From Rhodocyclales bacterium (GTDB lineage Bacteria; Pseudomonadota; Gammaproteobacteria; Burkholderiales; Rhodocyclaceae), in contig JAIOPW010000034.1 of assembly GCA_021413665.1 (NCBI GenBank), forward strand, positions 1 through 13,946: a stretch of 13,946 bases of DNA, given 5' to 3'. Made by a program: the position numbers and the translations under genes. Below, piece by piece: positions 6,289 through 13,703 of the stretch (the first letter of the stretch is position 1; each line of letters begins with the position of its first letter). The notes below the pieces were generated by a model, which made no database searches, had not been told where the DNA came from, and worked only from the letters and a program-made list of their open reading frames with translations.

Positions 6289-8186
6289 CCGCGCAACGCC
6301 CGGGCGATGAAGTTGCGCGGCACCGTCGTGCGCGCTACGCGGCCGGCGAACCAGCCGCGCACGTCCTGCTCCAGCCCGATTCCATGCATGTAGTTGTAGA
6401 GCGCCTTGTTCAGCGCGACGCCCAGCACATCGTGGTCGACCCCGGTCGGGTCGACGAAGCCGACGTCGTTTTTCGCGAACGTGCCCGCCGGCAAGGGCTT
6501 GAGCCGTACGCCGTACTGCTCGGGATGGAGGCCGACCGGCGAATGCACGCTGCAGGTGAAACGGTGGAAGAAGCCGGACTGGATGCAGCCGGCAGCGAAC
6601 AACTGGCGCACGTATTCGAGCGCGTCGACGGTGTCCTGAACGGTCTGGGTCGGGAAACCGTACATCAGGTAGGCATGGACCAGGATGCCGGCGTCGGCAA
6701 AGGCATGGGTGACGCGCGCCACCTGGTCGACCGAGACGCCCTTCTGCATCAGTTTGAGCAGGCGGTCCGAAGCCACTTCGAGCCCGCCCGAGACGGCGAT
6801 GCAGCCGCTGTCGGCAAGCTCTTGGCATAGCGCCGGCGTGAACGACTTCTCGAAGCGGATGTTGCCCCACCAGGAGATCTCCCGCTCGCGCTTCTTCAAC
6901 TCCTCGGCCAGGGCCTTGAGCGCCTTGGGCGGAGCGGCCTCGTCGACGAAATGGAAACCGGTCTGCCCGGTCTCGGCAACGATGGCCTCGATGCGGTCGA
7001 CCAGGGTCGACGCGGCGACCGCTTCGTAGCGCGAGATGTAGTCGAGTGAGACATCGCAGAAGCTGCACTTCTTCCAGTAGCAGCCGTGGGCCACGGTCAG
7101 CTTGTTCCAGCGCGCGTCGGACCAGAGCCGGTGCATGGGATTGAGCATGTCCAGCAGCGACAGGTAACGATCCAGCGGCAGGCCGTCCCAGGTCGGCGTG
7201 CCGGCCTCGGCGAAGGGGATGTCGGGCTCACCGCCATCGACGTAACGCACGGCGCCGTCCTCGCGCAGGAACGTGCGCACCAGCTTCCCTTGCGGCCGTT
7301 TGCCGGCCAAGTGCTCTAGCAGGGCCAGCAAGGGGCGCTCGCCATCGTCCAGCGTGACGTAGTCGAAGTGGTCGAACACCCGGGGTTCGGCCAGGTCGCG
7401 CAACTCGGTATTGACGAAACCGCCGCCGAGCACGGTGACAATGGAGGAATCGTGCCGCTTGATCGCCTGCGCGATGCGGAAGGCGCCGTAGACGTTGCCC
7501 GGGAAGGGCGTCGAGAGCAGCACCACCTGCGGCGAGTGCCGCTTCACAGCCGCCAGGCTCTGTTCGCGCAACGTGCGGTCGACCAGGTTCTCCGGCGCGG
7601 CCAGCGCCTGCGCCAGGGGTTCGAAACTGGCCTGGCTCTGCGCCAGCGATTCGGCGTAACGCACGAACTCGAAGCGGGCATCGACCGCCTCGCGCAGCAC
7701 GTCGGCGACATCGTTGAGGTAGAGCGTGGCGAAATGCCGCGCGCGGTCCGTGACGCCCAGCGCACCGAAGGCCCAGGCCAGCGGGTCACCGCCCTCGTCA
7801 TCGACATAGGCGTCGAGCGGCTCGAAGCGGGGGCCTTCAGGCAGGAAGCGGCGGCCGGCGATGCGATGCGCAACGGACGGATCGCGCCCCTGCAGGAAGG
7901 CCACCGCGGCTTCGATCGTGGCGAGATAGCGCTCGAACTCGCACTCGAAGGCCTGCACCCGTGGCGTGCGCGCCTTGTCCGGTAGCGCGCGGATGCTTTC
8001 GCGCAGCGCCAGCAAGCCGTCGCGCGAAAACAGGCGCAGGGCCAGCGCCAGGGCCAGGTCCTCCTGCACCGCCGATATGCCGCGGGAACGCAGGAAACCG
8101 GTCAGGTAGGCCGTCGATGGATAAGGCGTGTTCAACTGCGTCATCGGCGGGATGACGCAGAGGATCTTCAGCGGGCTGGCGGGCAT
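6285..8186 (-). CDS. B12-binding-type radical SAM protein, substrate unknown
   Basis: A 633-residue radical SAM enzyme of the COG1032 kind. Residues 7-47 (KILCVIPPMTQLNTPYPS) and about 218-300 (VVLLSTPFPGNVYG, then TVLGGGFVNTEL and TLDDGERPLLALL) form a Rossmann-like, cobalamin-binding-type domain split by a 170-residue helical insert. The radical SAM core begins near residue 363, with cluster Cys at 369, 374 and 377 in HGCYWKKCSFCD, i.e. C-x4-C-x2-C rather than the usual C-x3-C-x2-C. Later core landmarks are SGGLEVASDRLLKLMQKG and AYLMYGFPTQT. No DxHxxG cobalamin motif is visible, so B12 binding would be base-off without a lower His ligand, or absent. Such proteins include methyltransferases and other C-C or C-S bond-forming enzymes; I cannot name a reaction. 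The ATG at 8186 has no clear Shine-Dalgarno. Confidence 0.88.
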   Translation of the reverse strand: MPASPLKILCVIPPMTQLNTPYPSTAYLTGFLRSRGISAVQEDLALALALRLFSRDGLLALRESIRALPDKARTPRVQAFECEFERYLATIEAAVAFLQGRDPSVAHRIAGRRFLPEGPRFEPLDAYVDDEGGDPLAWAFGALGVTDRARHFATLYLNDVADVLREAVDARFEFVRYAESLAQSQASFEPLAQALAAPENLVDRTLREQSLAAVKRHSPQVVLLSTPFPGNVYGAFRIAQAIKRHDSSIVTVLGGGFVNTELRDLAEPRVFDHFDYVTLDDGERPLLALLEHLAGKRPQGKLVRTFLREDGAVRYVDGGEPDIPFAEAGTPTWDGLPLDRYLSLLDMLNPMHRLWSDARWNKLTVAHGCYWKKCSFCDVSLDYISRYEAVAASTLVDRIEAIVAETGQTGFHFVDEAAPPKALKALAEELKKREREISWWGNIRFEKSFTPALCQELADSGCIAVSGGLEVASDRLLKLMQKGVSVDQVARVTHAFADAGILVHAYLMYGFPTQTVQDTVDALEYVRQLFAAGCIQSGFFHRFTCSVHSPVGLHPEQYGVRLKPLPAGTFAKNDVGFVDPTGVDHDVLGVALNKALYNYMHGIGLEQDVRGWFAGRVARTTVPRNFIARALRG

Positions 8187-8233
8187 GGCATTTGCGGTGC
8201 GGACATGGCGTAATGATAGAGCCTTTGCCGCCC

Positions 8234-8264
8234 GCCGCCCGCTGCCGGCCGGGCAGCGGGCGGC
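8234..8264 (-). terminator. Strong 13-bp hairpin after the fbp remnant
   Basis: GCCGCCCGCTGCC (8234-8246) pairs perfectly with GGCAGCGGGCGGC (8252-8264) around a 5-nt loop. It begins at the stop codon of the fructose-bisphosphatase remnant and ends about 48 nt before the radical SAM start. No T-run follows on the minus strand, so intrinsic termination is plausible but not textbook. It probably is the surviving 3' end of the old gene and insulates the radical SAM gene from transcription of the outer-membrane protein gene. Confidence 0.55.
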
Positions 8265-8458
8265 TATTCGTGGCGAAACGGCAAACGATTGCCGAACAGC
8301 GGCACGTCGTAGTTGTCGCTGTCGCGGCCTTCCACGTAGTCCTGATGATGGCGATGGATCAGTTCGACCTCGCTCCTTGAACCAAAGATCGATGGCATGC
8401 GCTGGTGCGGGTCGGTGGGTACCACGCCAAGACTGCGGCTGCGGCCGTTGATTGCGCC
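8264..8458 (-). pseudogene. C-terminal remnant of class I fructose-1,6-bisphosphatase
   Basis: The last ~55 codons before the TAG at 8264 read like the C-terminal end of a class I fructose-1,6-bisphosphatase: VVPTDPHQRMPSIFGSRSEV, then ELIHRHHQDY, and the end DVPLFGNRLPFRHE. Family members end with a P-x-x-x-HQR-x-P-x-x-x-GS-x-x-EV motif followed by a Tyr/His-rich helix. The resemblance may reach up to GAINGRSRS near 8458, corresponding to the family's ASTG-RILD stretch. The frame stays open to about 8611, but residues upstream of 8458 do not look like FBPase, and an unrelated gene starts at 8608, so all catalytic parts (metal and sugar-phosphate sites) are missing. I read it as a truncated gene left by a deletion or rearrangement. 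The 8459-8607 stretch holds nothing recognisable. The assignment is by eye. Confidence 0.62.
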
Positions 8459-8607
8459 GTGCTGCCAGCGCCGACTTCCGGGAAAGGAGTGGATGCTTGT
8501 GCCGCCGGCGGGTGGGCCGGCGCTTTTACGGGGTGCGTGCCGGCATCGTCGCACGGGATAAGCGGGAGCAGGCAGCCAACAGTGATCCGCAGCTTCATCG
8601 GCCCAGG

Positions 8608-9582
8608 TCAAAAGCGATAGCCCACGCCGAGCAAAATCACATCGGTGTCACGATGGTAGTTGGTGTTCACGCGATTCCAGGATAAACGTGCATTCCATTC
8701 CTGGCTGAGCCTGAACGCGGCCGTAGCAGTGAATATCCATGAGAACTTGCTGTCGCCACCTTCGCCTGGTGCGGGCGTGCGATACCTGTCGAGCGCCAGG
8801 TAAGGGCCGAAGCCGATCCCCAATACAAGGCGATCGCTGGCGAGGACTTCGCGTACACCCCATATCTGTGCGGTGATGCCGGTACGCCGGACCAGCCTGG
8901 CATCGCCCTCGTTCAAGAGGCCGAGCGTTACATCGACATGGCGCGCCAGGCCACGGCGATATTCGAGGGCCCGTGCGGTACCGAGTTCGGATTCATGGCT
9001 ATTGACGATGGTCTTGCCGAGAAAGAGCGTGAGTTCATCGCTCGTCGTCGCGGCCGACTGGCGCGGTACCGTTTCGTGCGGCCCGCGCTCTGACACCGGC
9101 TCCAGCAGGTAGCCAATGCCGAACATCAGCGTGCTGGTATTCATGCTGTTTTGCGTGACGATGCGGTTGAAGCGCATCTGGTACAGCCAGCGACTGTCGG
9201 TGTAATAGGTCGCCGCCAGGCTGCCGACCATGCCCCAGCCGTGGAGATTCGCGTAGCCACCGCCGGCTAACGACGGCGTGGTGTCAAAGTAGCGATAGGG
9301 TCCGAGACCTGCGGCGAGCGACAGCCGGCGATCGAGCAAATTGCTGCGGCCCCAGATCTGAATGCTTTGACCGTCGCGATGGTGTCCGGGAACATGGCCT
9401 TCATTCAGCCATGAGAAGCTGGCGGCGATATTTTCGTGCAAGGGATGTTGATACTCGAAGGCCCACACGGAGGTGCTTTCCTGCGTCCCGGATTGCTTCA
9501 ATCCGCCGCCAAACAAGGTCAACTCCTGAGCATGAGTCGCGCCAGCCAGCATAAGCGGTAGCGCCAGGAAGATTTTCCACAT
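8608..9582 (-). CDS. Outer-membrane beta-barrel protein with two tandem homologous units
   Basis: A 324-residue exported protein. Residues 1-18 are a signal peptide (MWKIFLALPLMLAGATHA), and the C-terminus GVGYRF ends in Phe, the usual outer-membrane insertion signal. The mature protein is an internal duplication: residues 20-160 and 184-324 align with an offset of about 163-164. Matching stretches are WLNEGHVP/LLNEGDAR, IQIWGRSN/AQIWGVRE, GLGPYRYFD/GFGPYLALD and FNRIVTQNSMNTSTLMFGIGY/WNRVNTNYHRDTDVILLGVGY. Each unit is the size of an eight-stranded barrel and recalls PagL-like lipid A deacylases, but I cannot point to a PagL His-Ser pair, so enzyme function is not claimed. It could be two barrels or one 16-strand barrel. 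GAGGAAAAG about 4 nt before the ATG supports the start. It lies 194 nt beyond the lipoprotein gene and probably has its own promoter. Confidence 0.8.
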   Translation of the reverse strand: MWKIFLALPLMLAGATHAQELTLFGGGLKQSGTQESTSVWAFEYQHPLHENIAASFSWLNEGHVPGHHRDGQSIQIWGRSNLLDRRLSLAAGLGPYRYFDTTPSLAGGGYANLHGWGMVGSLAATYYTDSRWLYQMRFNRIVTQNSMNTSTLMFGIGYLLEPVSERGPHETVPRQSAATTSDELTLFLGKTIVNSHESELGTARALEYRRGLARHVDVTLGLLNEGDARLVRRTGITAQIWGVREVLASDRLVLGIGFGPYLALDRYRTPAPGEGGDSKFSWIFTATAAFRLSQEWNARLSWNRVNTNYHRDTDVILLGVGYRF

Positions 9583-9739
9583 GTCTTTTCCTCAGCAAGC
9601 CTGCGTTGAGGCCAAGCCCCGCACGCGCCGTCAAGTGATTCCTGCTTGGCGGCGCATCTACGGCAGAAGGCCCATCCTGAACCGTGTCTCCGGCTTACAT
9701 CGACCGGCACACAGCCTATTCCATGAAAATGCGGACGGC

Positions 9740-9771
9740 AAAATGGCGTCGGCGGCTTTCGCCGCCGACGC
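9740..9771 (-). terminator. Rho-independent terminator of the lipoprotein gene
   Basis: GCGTCGGCGGC (9746-9756) pairs perfectly with GCCGCCGACGC (9761-9771) around a 4-nt loop that reads GAAA on the minus strand, a stable GNRA tetraloop. It starts 5 nt after the lipoprotein stop and is followed on the minus strand by CATTTTG, a short T-run. It is the most terminator-like hairpin in the window and should isolate the outer-membrane protein gene, leaving 9583-9739 as its upstream region, where I see no convincing promoter boxes. Confidence 0.7.
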
Positions 9772-9776
9772 ATCGT

Positions 9777-9986
9777 TCAGTAACGGCGAGGGTCATCCGG
9801 GCGGCGGTCCTGGCGATTGGAAATTCCATCGCCATCGCGGTCGCGATCCACACGATCAGGCACACCATCGCGATCATGATCGCGAACACGACCATGTTCG
9901 CCACGATCCCTGTCCGGAACCTCGTAAGCAACGCAAGCGGACAACAAACCGCCGGCGACGATCATCAACAGCGCAAGCTTCTTCAT
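9777..9986 (-). CDS. Small Asp-rich lipoprotein with calcium-binding-type loops
   Basis: A 69-residue predicted lipoprotein. The signal MKKLALLMIVAGGLLSAC has a good lipobox (LSAC, Cys18), so the mature protein of about 52 residues would be tethered to a membrane. The rest is almost only Asp and Arg with Gly: DHDRDGVPDRVD (36-47) and DRDGDGISNRQD (49-60) fit the D-x-D-x-D-G loops of thrombospondin type 3 repeats and EF-hands, known to bind Ca2+. The tail is RRPDDPRRY. Thus a small extracytoplasmic Ca2+-binding protein is likely; the role is unknown. GAGGAGAAG lies 4 nt before the ATG, the same layout as the Shine-Dalgarno of the next gene (GAGGAAAAG), and a terminator follows the stop at once. 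The coding DNA is repetitive (GCGATC-like units), consistent with growth by short slippage. Confidence 0.82.
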   Translation of the reverse strand: MKKLALLMIVAGGLLSACVAYEVPDRDRGEHGRVRDHDRDGVPDRVDRDRDGDGISNRQDRRPDDPRRY

Positions 9987-10468
9987 GTCTTCTCCTCAAC
10001 ACAACGACCCAATGCCCGGCGCACGGAGCCAATAACGATTGACTGCAATCCTTGCATGCCAAACCTTTCCTGCCCTGCCAGCGGATTCAGGAGGCCGTGT
10101 TCCGAAGCCCCAATCGGGCTTGCAACCGGGCACATCAGTCGGGGCTCGGGTTGCTCGGCGCTCTGGTTTGCCGGTAAGCACTGCCTTTATAGAGCGAATC
10201 CGTTTGGCCGTATGTGCGCCAGCGCCCATAGCGGCAGTTCCGTTAGCGCAGCCCGCGACAGCCGCATGTCGGCCTGGCGGGCCGCGGAAACATCGCTTCC
10301 AGATTTGCTCAAGGACTTTGAAGCAATGCGCACCGCGCTTGAACGTCTCTTCGGTGTCGGCGTGGACATTCAGGCCCGAGTATCGGATGGCTCCTTACCG
10401 CCTGCGCCCACCTTCGCCCAAGAAACCGGAATCCCTGTTCTTACGCCGGGACCGACACCTGCACCGCC
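9987..10468. other. Gap of about 480 nt without a recognisable gene
   Basis: Between the glmS stop and the lipoprotein start. Several frames are open for 60-150 codons on both strands, but their products are Arg/Pro/Ser-rich, lack a family look and lack a Shine-Dalgarno. The best of them is a plus-strand stretch around 10280-10400 reading SLPDLLKDFEAMRTALERLF, which could be a gene relic but cannot be named. A 6-bp hairpin AAGCCC/GGGCTT lies at about 10107-10123. I see no strong terminator after glmS and no clear tRNA. The gap must hold the lipoprotein promoter and the glmS mRNA end. Confidence 0.45.
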
Positions 10469-12298
10469 TCACTCTACGGTGACGCTCTTCGCCAGATTGC
10501 GCGGCTTGTCCACGTCCGTGCCCTTCACCAGCGCGACGTGATACGACAGCAGTTGCAGCGGCACGACGTGCAGCACCGGGGACAGCAGGCCGTAGTGCTC
10601 AGGCAGGCGCAGCACATGCACGCCGGGTTCTTCATCGACCGCGGAATCGGCATCGGCAAAAACATAGAGTTCGCCGCCGCGCGCTGCGACCTCTTTGAGA
10701 TTGGACTTGAGCTTCTCCAGCAGGGCGTCGTTTGGCGCGATGCTGATCACAGGCATGTCGTGGTCCACCAGTGCCAGCGGTCCGTGCTTGAGTTCGCCGG
10801 CGGGATAGCCTTCGGCGTGGATGTAGGAGATTTCCTTCAGTTTCAGCGCGCCTTCCAGCGCGATCGGGTAGTGGTGGCCGCGGCCGAGGAACAGGGCGTG
10901 CTGCTTGTCGGCGAAGCGTGCGGCCCAGGCCTTGATTTCGGGTTCGAGGGCCAGCACTTTCTTGACCGCCACCGGCAAATGGCGCAGGGCCTTGAGATGG
11001 CCGGCCTCCTGCTCGGGCGCAAGACGCCCGGCCTGCTTGGCCAGGGTCGCGGCGAGCAGGAACAATGCGGCGAGCTGGGTGGTGAAGGCCTTGGTCGAAG
11101 CCACGCCGATCTCGGGACCGGCGCGGGTCAGGAAGCGCAGCGCGCATTCGCGCACGATGGCTGATTCGGCGACATTGCAGATCGCCAGGGTGCGGCCCAT
11201 GCCCAGCGCCCGGGCATGCTTGACCGAGGCCAGGGTGTCGGCGGTTTCGCCGGACTGGGAAATCGCCACCACGAGTTGCTCGGGATCGGGCACCGAAACG
11301 CGATAGCGATACTCGCTGGCGATTTCGACGCTAGAGGGAATGCCGGCCAGTTGCTCGATCCAGTAGCGCGCGACGAGGCCGGCGTGGTAGCTGGTGCCGC
11401 AAGCGAGGATCAGCACCGAGCGCACGCCGGCCAGCATCTCAGGTGCGGCGACGCCGAACAGGTTGGGGCTCAGGCTGTGCGCACCACCGATCATCTCCAG
11501 CGTGGCCGCCAGTGCCTGAGGCTGCTCGAAGATCTCCTTCTGCATGTAGTGCGTGTAGTCGCCCAGTTCGACATCGTCGGCCGAGAGGGTGCTTTCATGC
11601 ACCGGGCGATCTTGCAGGATGTTTGCCGCCGTGCCGTCAGCGCCGACTATTCGAATCGAATCGCGCTTGAGTTCGGCGACATCGCCGTCTTCGAGATAGA
11701 TCATGCGCCGCGTCACCTGCAGCAGGGCCGATGCGTCAGATGCCGCGTAGTTGCCGTCCTCGCCCAGACCCAGCAATAGCGGTGCGCCATGGCGGGCAAC
11801 AACGATGCGATCGTCCCACTCCCGCAGCACGGCAATGGCATAGGCGCCGACCAGGCGTGTCTTGGCAAGGCGCACAGCATCGAACAGGTCGGGCGTCGAT
11901 TTGAGGGTATGCCGGATCAGGTGGGCGATGACCTCGGTGTCGGTGTCCGAGGTAAATGCGTAACCGGCCGCCATCAGTTCCTGCTTCAACTCGGCGTAGT
12001 TCTCGATGATGCCGTTATGCACCACCGCCAGGCCGGCCGAGACGTGCGGATGCGCATTGCGCTCGGAAGGAACGCCGTGGGTGGCCCAGCGGGTGTGGGC
12101 AATGCCGTGATGCGCCACCTGGCCTTGCGCCTGCGCCGCCAATTCGGCGACCCGGCCGACGCTGCGCAGCCGTGTCAATGTCGGATTGAGCAGCGCCAGC
12201 CCGGCCGAGTCGTAGCCGCGGTACTCCAGCTTCATCAGGCCTTCGATCAGCACCGGGACGATGTTGCGTGCGGCGACGGCTGCGACGATGCCGCACAT
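10469..12298 (-). CDS. glmS: Glutamine-fructose-6-phosphate aminotransferase (isomerising)
   Basis: GlmS, 609 residues like the E. coli enzyme. It makes glucosamine-6-phosphate and glutamate from fructose-6-phosphate and glutamine in the cytoplasm, the first committed step towards UDP-GlcNAc. The protein begins MCGIVAAVA: Cys2 is the N-terminal nucleophile of the class II glutaminase domain, supported by LEYRGYDSAG and HTRWATHGVPSERNAHPH. Two SIS sugar-isomerase domains follow (LACGTSYHAGLVARYWIE and SQSGETADT in the first, FLGRGHHYPIALEGALKLKE and AEGYPAGELKHGPLALV in the second). The end PRNLAKSVTVE carries the active-site Lys. The ATG has AAGGAC about 7 nt upstream and lies 3 nt beyond the glmU stop, so the two are surely co-transcribed. 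No ribozyme-like leader fits into 3 nt, so glmS control must act on the whole operon or post-transcriptionally. Confidence 0.98.
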   Translation of the reverse strand: MCGIVAAVAARNIVPVLIEGLMKLEYRGYDSAGLALLNPTLTRLRSVGRVAELAAQAQGQVAHHGIAHTRWATHGVPSERNAHPHVSAGLAVVHNGIIENYAELKQELMAAGYAFTSDTDTEVIAHLIRHTLKSTPDLFDAVRLAKTRLVGAYAIAVLREWDDRIVVARHGAPLLLGLGEDGNYAASDASALLQVTRRMIYLEDGDVAELKRDSIRIVGADGTAANILQDRPVHESTLSADDVELGDYTHYMQKEIFEQPQALAATLEMIGGAHSLSPNLFGVAAPEMLAGVRSVLILACGTSYHAGLVARYWIEQLAGIPSSVEIASEYRYRVSVPDPEQLVVAISQSGETADTLASVKHARALGMGRTLAICNVAESAIVRECALRFLTRAGPEIGVASTKAFTTQLAALFLLAATLAKQAGRLAPEQEAGHLKALRHLPVAVKKVLALEPEIKAWAARFADKQHALFLGRGHHYPIALEGALKLKEISYIHAEGYPAGELKHGPLALVDHDMPVISIAPNDALLEKLKSNLKEVAARGGELYVFADADSAVDEEPGVHVLRLPEHYGLLSPVLHVVPLQLLSYHVALVKGTDVDKPRNLAKSVTVE

Positions 12299-12301
12299 GA
12301 T

Positions 12302-13696
12302 TCAGTCCTTTTTCGGGTTTGCGTTCTTGACCGGCCGCTTCCAGCCGGCGATCGACATCTGCTTCGCCCGCGAAACGGTCAATTGACCGGGAGGCGCGTC
12401 GCGGGTCAGCGTGGTGCCGGCGCCCAGCGTAGCGCCGCGACCGACAGTGACGGGCGCGACGAGCTGGCTGTCGGAACCGATGAAGGCATCGTCCTCGATC
12501 ACGGTGCGGAACTTGTTGGCGCCGTCGTAGTTGCAGGTGATGGTGCCGGCGCCGATATTGACGCGGCTGCCGATCGTTGCATCGCCGACATAGGCCAGAT
12601 GATTGGCCTTCGAGTGATCGGCGATGGCCGAATTCTTGATCTCGACGAAATTGCCGATATGCACGTCGCTGCCGAGTTCGGTACCGGGGCGCAGGCGCGC
12701 ATAGGGGCCGATGATGCTGTCCGCACCGACCACGGCGCCTTCGACGTGGCAGAACGGCGCGATGCGCGTGCCGCTGCCGATGCGACAGTTCTTCAGTACG
12801 CAATTGGCGCCGATGACCACCCGGTCGGCGAGCTCCACACGACCTTCGAAAACGCAGTTGATGTCGATGCCGACGTCACGGCCACACGCGAGTTCGCCGC
12901 GCACATCGATGCGCGCCGGATCACTGAGCGTGACGCCAGCCTCCATCAGGGCGCCGGCGATGTTGCGCTGATGTACGCGCTCCAGTACGGCGAGCTGCAG
13001 CTTGCTGTTCACACCCTCGGTTTCCCAGGCGGAATCCGGATGCGCCGTCACCACCGGCATGCCCTCAGCGACCGCCAAAGCGACGATGTCGGTCAGGTAG
13101 TACTCGCCCTGCGCGTTGCGGTTGCCCAGCGTAGGCAGCCAGCGCGCCAGCGCCGCGGTGGGTGCAACGAGGATGCCGGTATTGATCTCGCGAATGGCGC
13201 GCTCGGCATCATCGGCGTCCTTTTCCTCGACGATGCGGGTGACCTTGCCCTCAGTTAAGTTATTGGCGCGGACGATGCGCCCGTAACCCTGCGGGTTATC
13301 CAGATGCGCGGTGAGCAGGGCCAGCGAGTCTCTGCCTGCCGCGATCAGGCGCTGCAGGGTCGAGGCGCGAATCAGCGGCACATCGCCATAGAGCACCAGC
13401 GTCTGAAAAGTCGGCGCTGGTGATACGGCAACAAAATGCGGCAAGGCCTGCAGCACCGCATGTCCGGTGCCTAGTTGCGGCTCCTGCAGCGCCCAGGTGA
13501 GGTCGGGCGCGTCGAGTGCGGTGCGCACCTGCTCGCCACCGTGACCGTAAACCACGCAGATTTTCGTCGCGCCGATAGCTCGCGCGGTATCGAGCACATG
13601 GCCCAGCAGGGGCTTCCCCGCCAGCGGATGCAAGACCTTGGGCAGGTCGGAATGCATCCGCTTGCCCTGCCCCGCCGCGAGTATGACGACGTTCAA
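12302..13696 (-). CDS. glmU: Bifunctional GlcNAc-1-P uridyltransferase / GlcN-1-P acetyltransferase
   Basis: GlmU, 464 residues, makes UDP-GlcNAc in two steps in the cytoplasm. The N-terminal pyrophosphorylase domain begins MNVVILAAGQGKRM, with Lys20 in the LPKVLHPLAGKPLL stretch. Typical elements follow (QLGTGHAVLQALPH, LYGDVPLI, EINTGILV, NAQGEYYLTDIVALA). From about residue 250 the left-handed beta-helix acetyltransferase domain shows hexapeptide repeats and the active-site stretch KANHLAYVGDATIG, then GAGTITCNYDG. The tail is NPKKD. The start codon is TTG: in this frame there is a TGA a dozen codons upstream and no ATG or GTG between, while the family start fits here exactly. No Shine-Dalgarno is visible, and the gltD stop is only 7 nt upstream, so initiation probably depends on coupling with gltD. 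Confidence 0.97.
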   Translation of the reverse strand: MNVVILAAGQGKRMHSDLPKVLHPLAGKPLLGHVLDTARAIGATKICVVYGHGGEQVRTALDAPDLTWALQEPQLGTGHAVLQALPHFVAVSPAPTFQTLVLYGDVPLIRASTLQRLIAAGRDSLALLTAHLDNPQGYGRIVRANNLTEGKVTRIVEEKDADDAERAIREINTGILVAPTAALARWLPTLGNRNAQGEYYLTDIVALAVAEGMPVVTAHPDSAWETEGVNSKLQLAVLERVHQRNIAGALMEAGVTLSDPARIDVRGELACGRDVGIDINCVFEGRVELADRVVIGANCVLKNCRIGSGTRIAPFCHVEGAVVGADSIIGPYARLRPGTELGSDVHIGNFVEIKNSAIADHSKANHLAYVGDATIGSRVNIGAGTITCNYDGANKFRTVIEDDAFIGSDSQLVAPVTVGRGATLGAGTTLTRDAPPGQLTVSRAKQMSIAGWKRPVKNANPKKD

Positions 13697-13703
13697 GGCC
13701 GGA

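Noticed and set aside
6289..7068. Upstream extension of the DUF454 frame inside the radical SAM gene (would give a 415-residue fusion)
   Set aside because: The extra 260 residues are Arg/Pro-rich shadow sequence, and the family-length protein starts at the ATG of the 4-nt overlap.
8359..8598. Minus-strand frame starting MKLRITVGCLLPLIPC, resembling a signal peptide
   Set aside because: It overlaps the fructose-bisphosphatase remnant in another frame, has no Shine-Dalgarno that I can see, and the rest is low-complexity Ala/Pro/Thr without a family look.
10000..10080. Possible promoter TTGGCA upstream of the lipoprotein gene
   Set aside because: The -35-like box is fair, but no acceptable -10 box lies at 16-18 nt spacing.
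10039..10482. Plus-strand frame of 147 codons between glmS and the lipoprotein gene
   Set aside because: No start signal, runs into the antisense of the glmS end, and the product has no recognisable domain.
12299..12301. glmS ribozyme or other leader RNA ahead of glmS
   Set aside because: The glmU-glmS gap is only 3 nt, and the ribozyme is not expected in proteobacteria.
11789..13258. Plus-strand open frame of 489 codons
   Set aside because: Antisense to glmU and glmS, both complete and canonical; composition is that of a GC-rich shadow.
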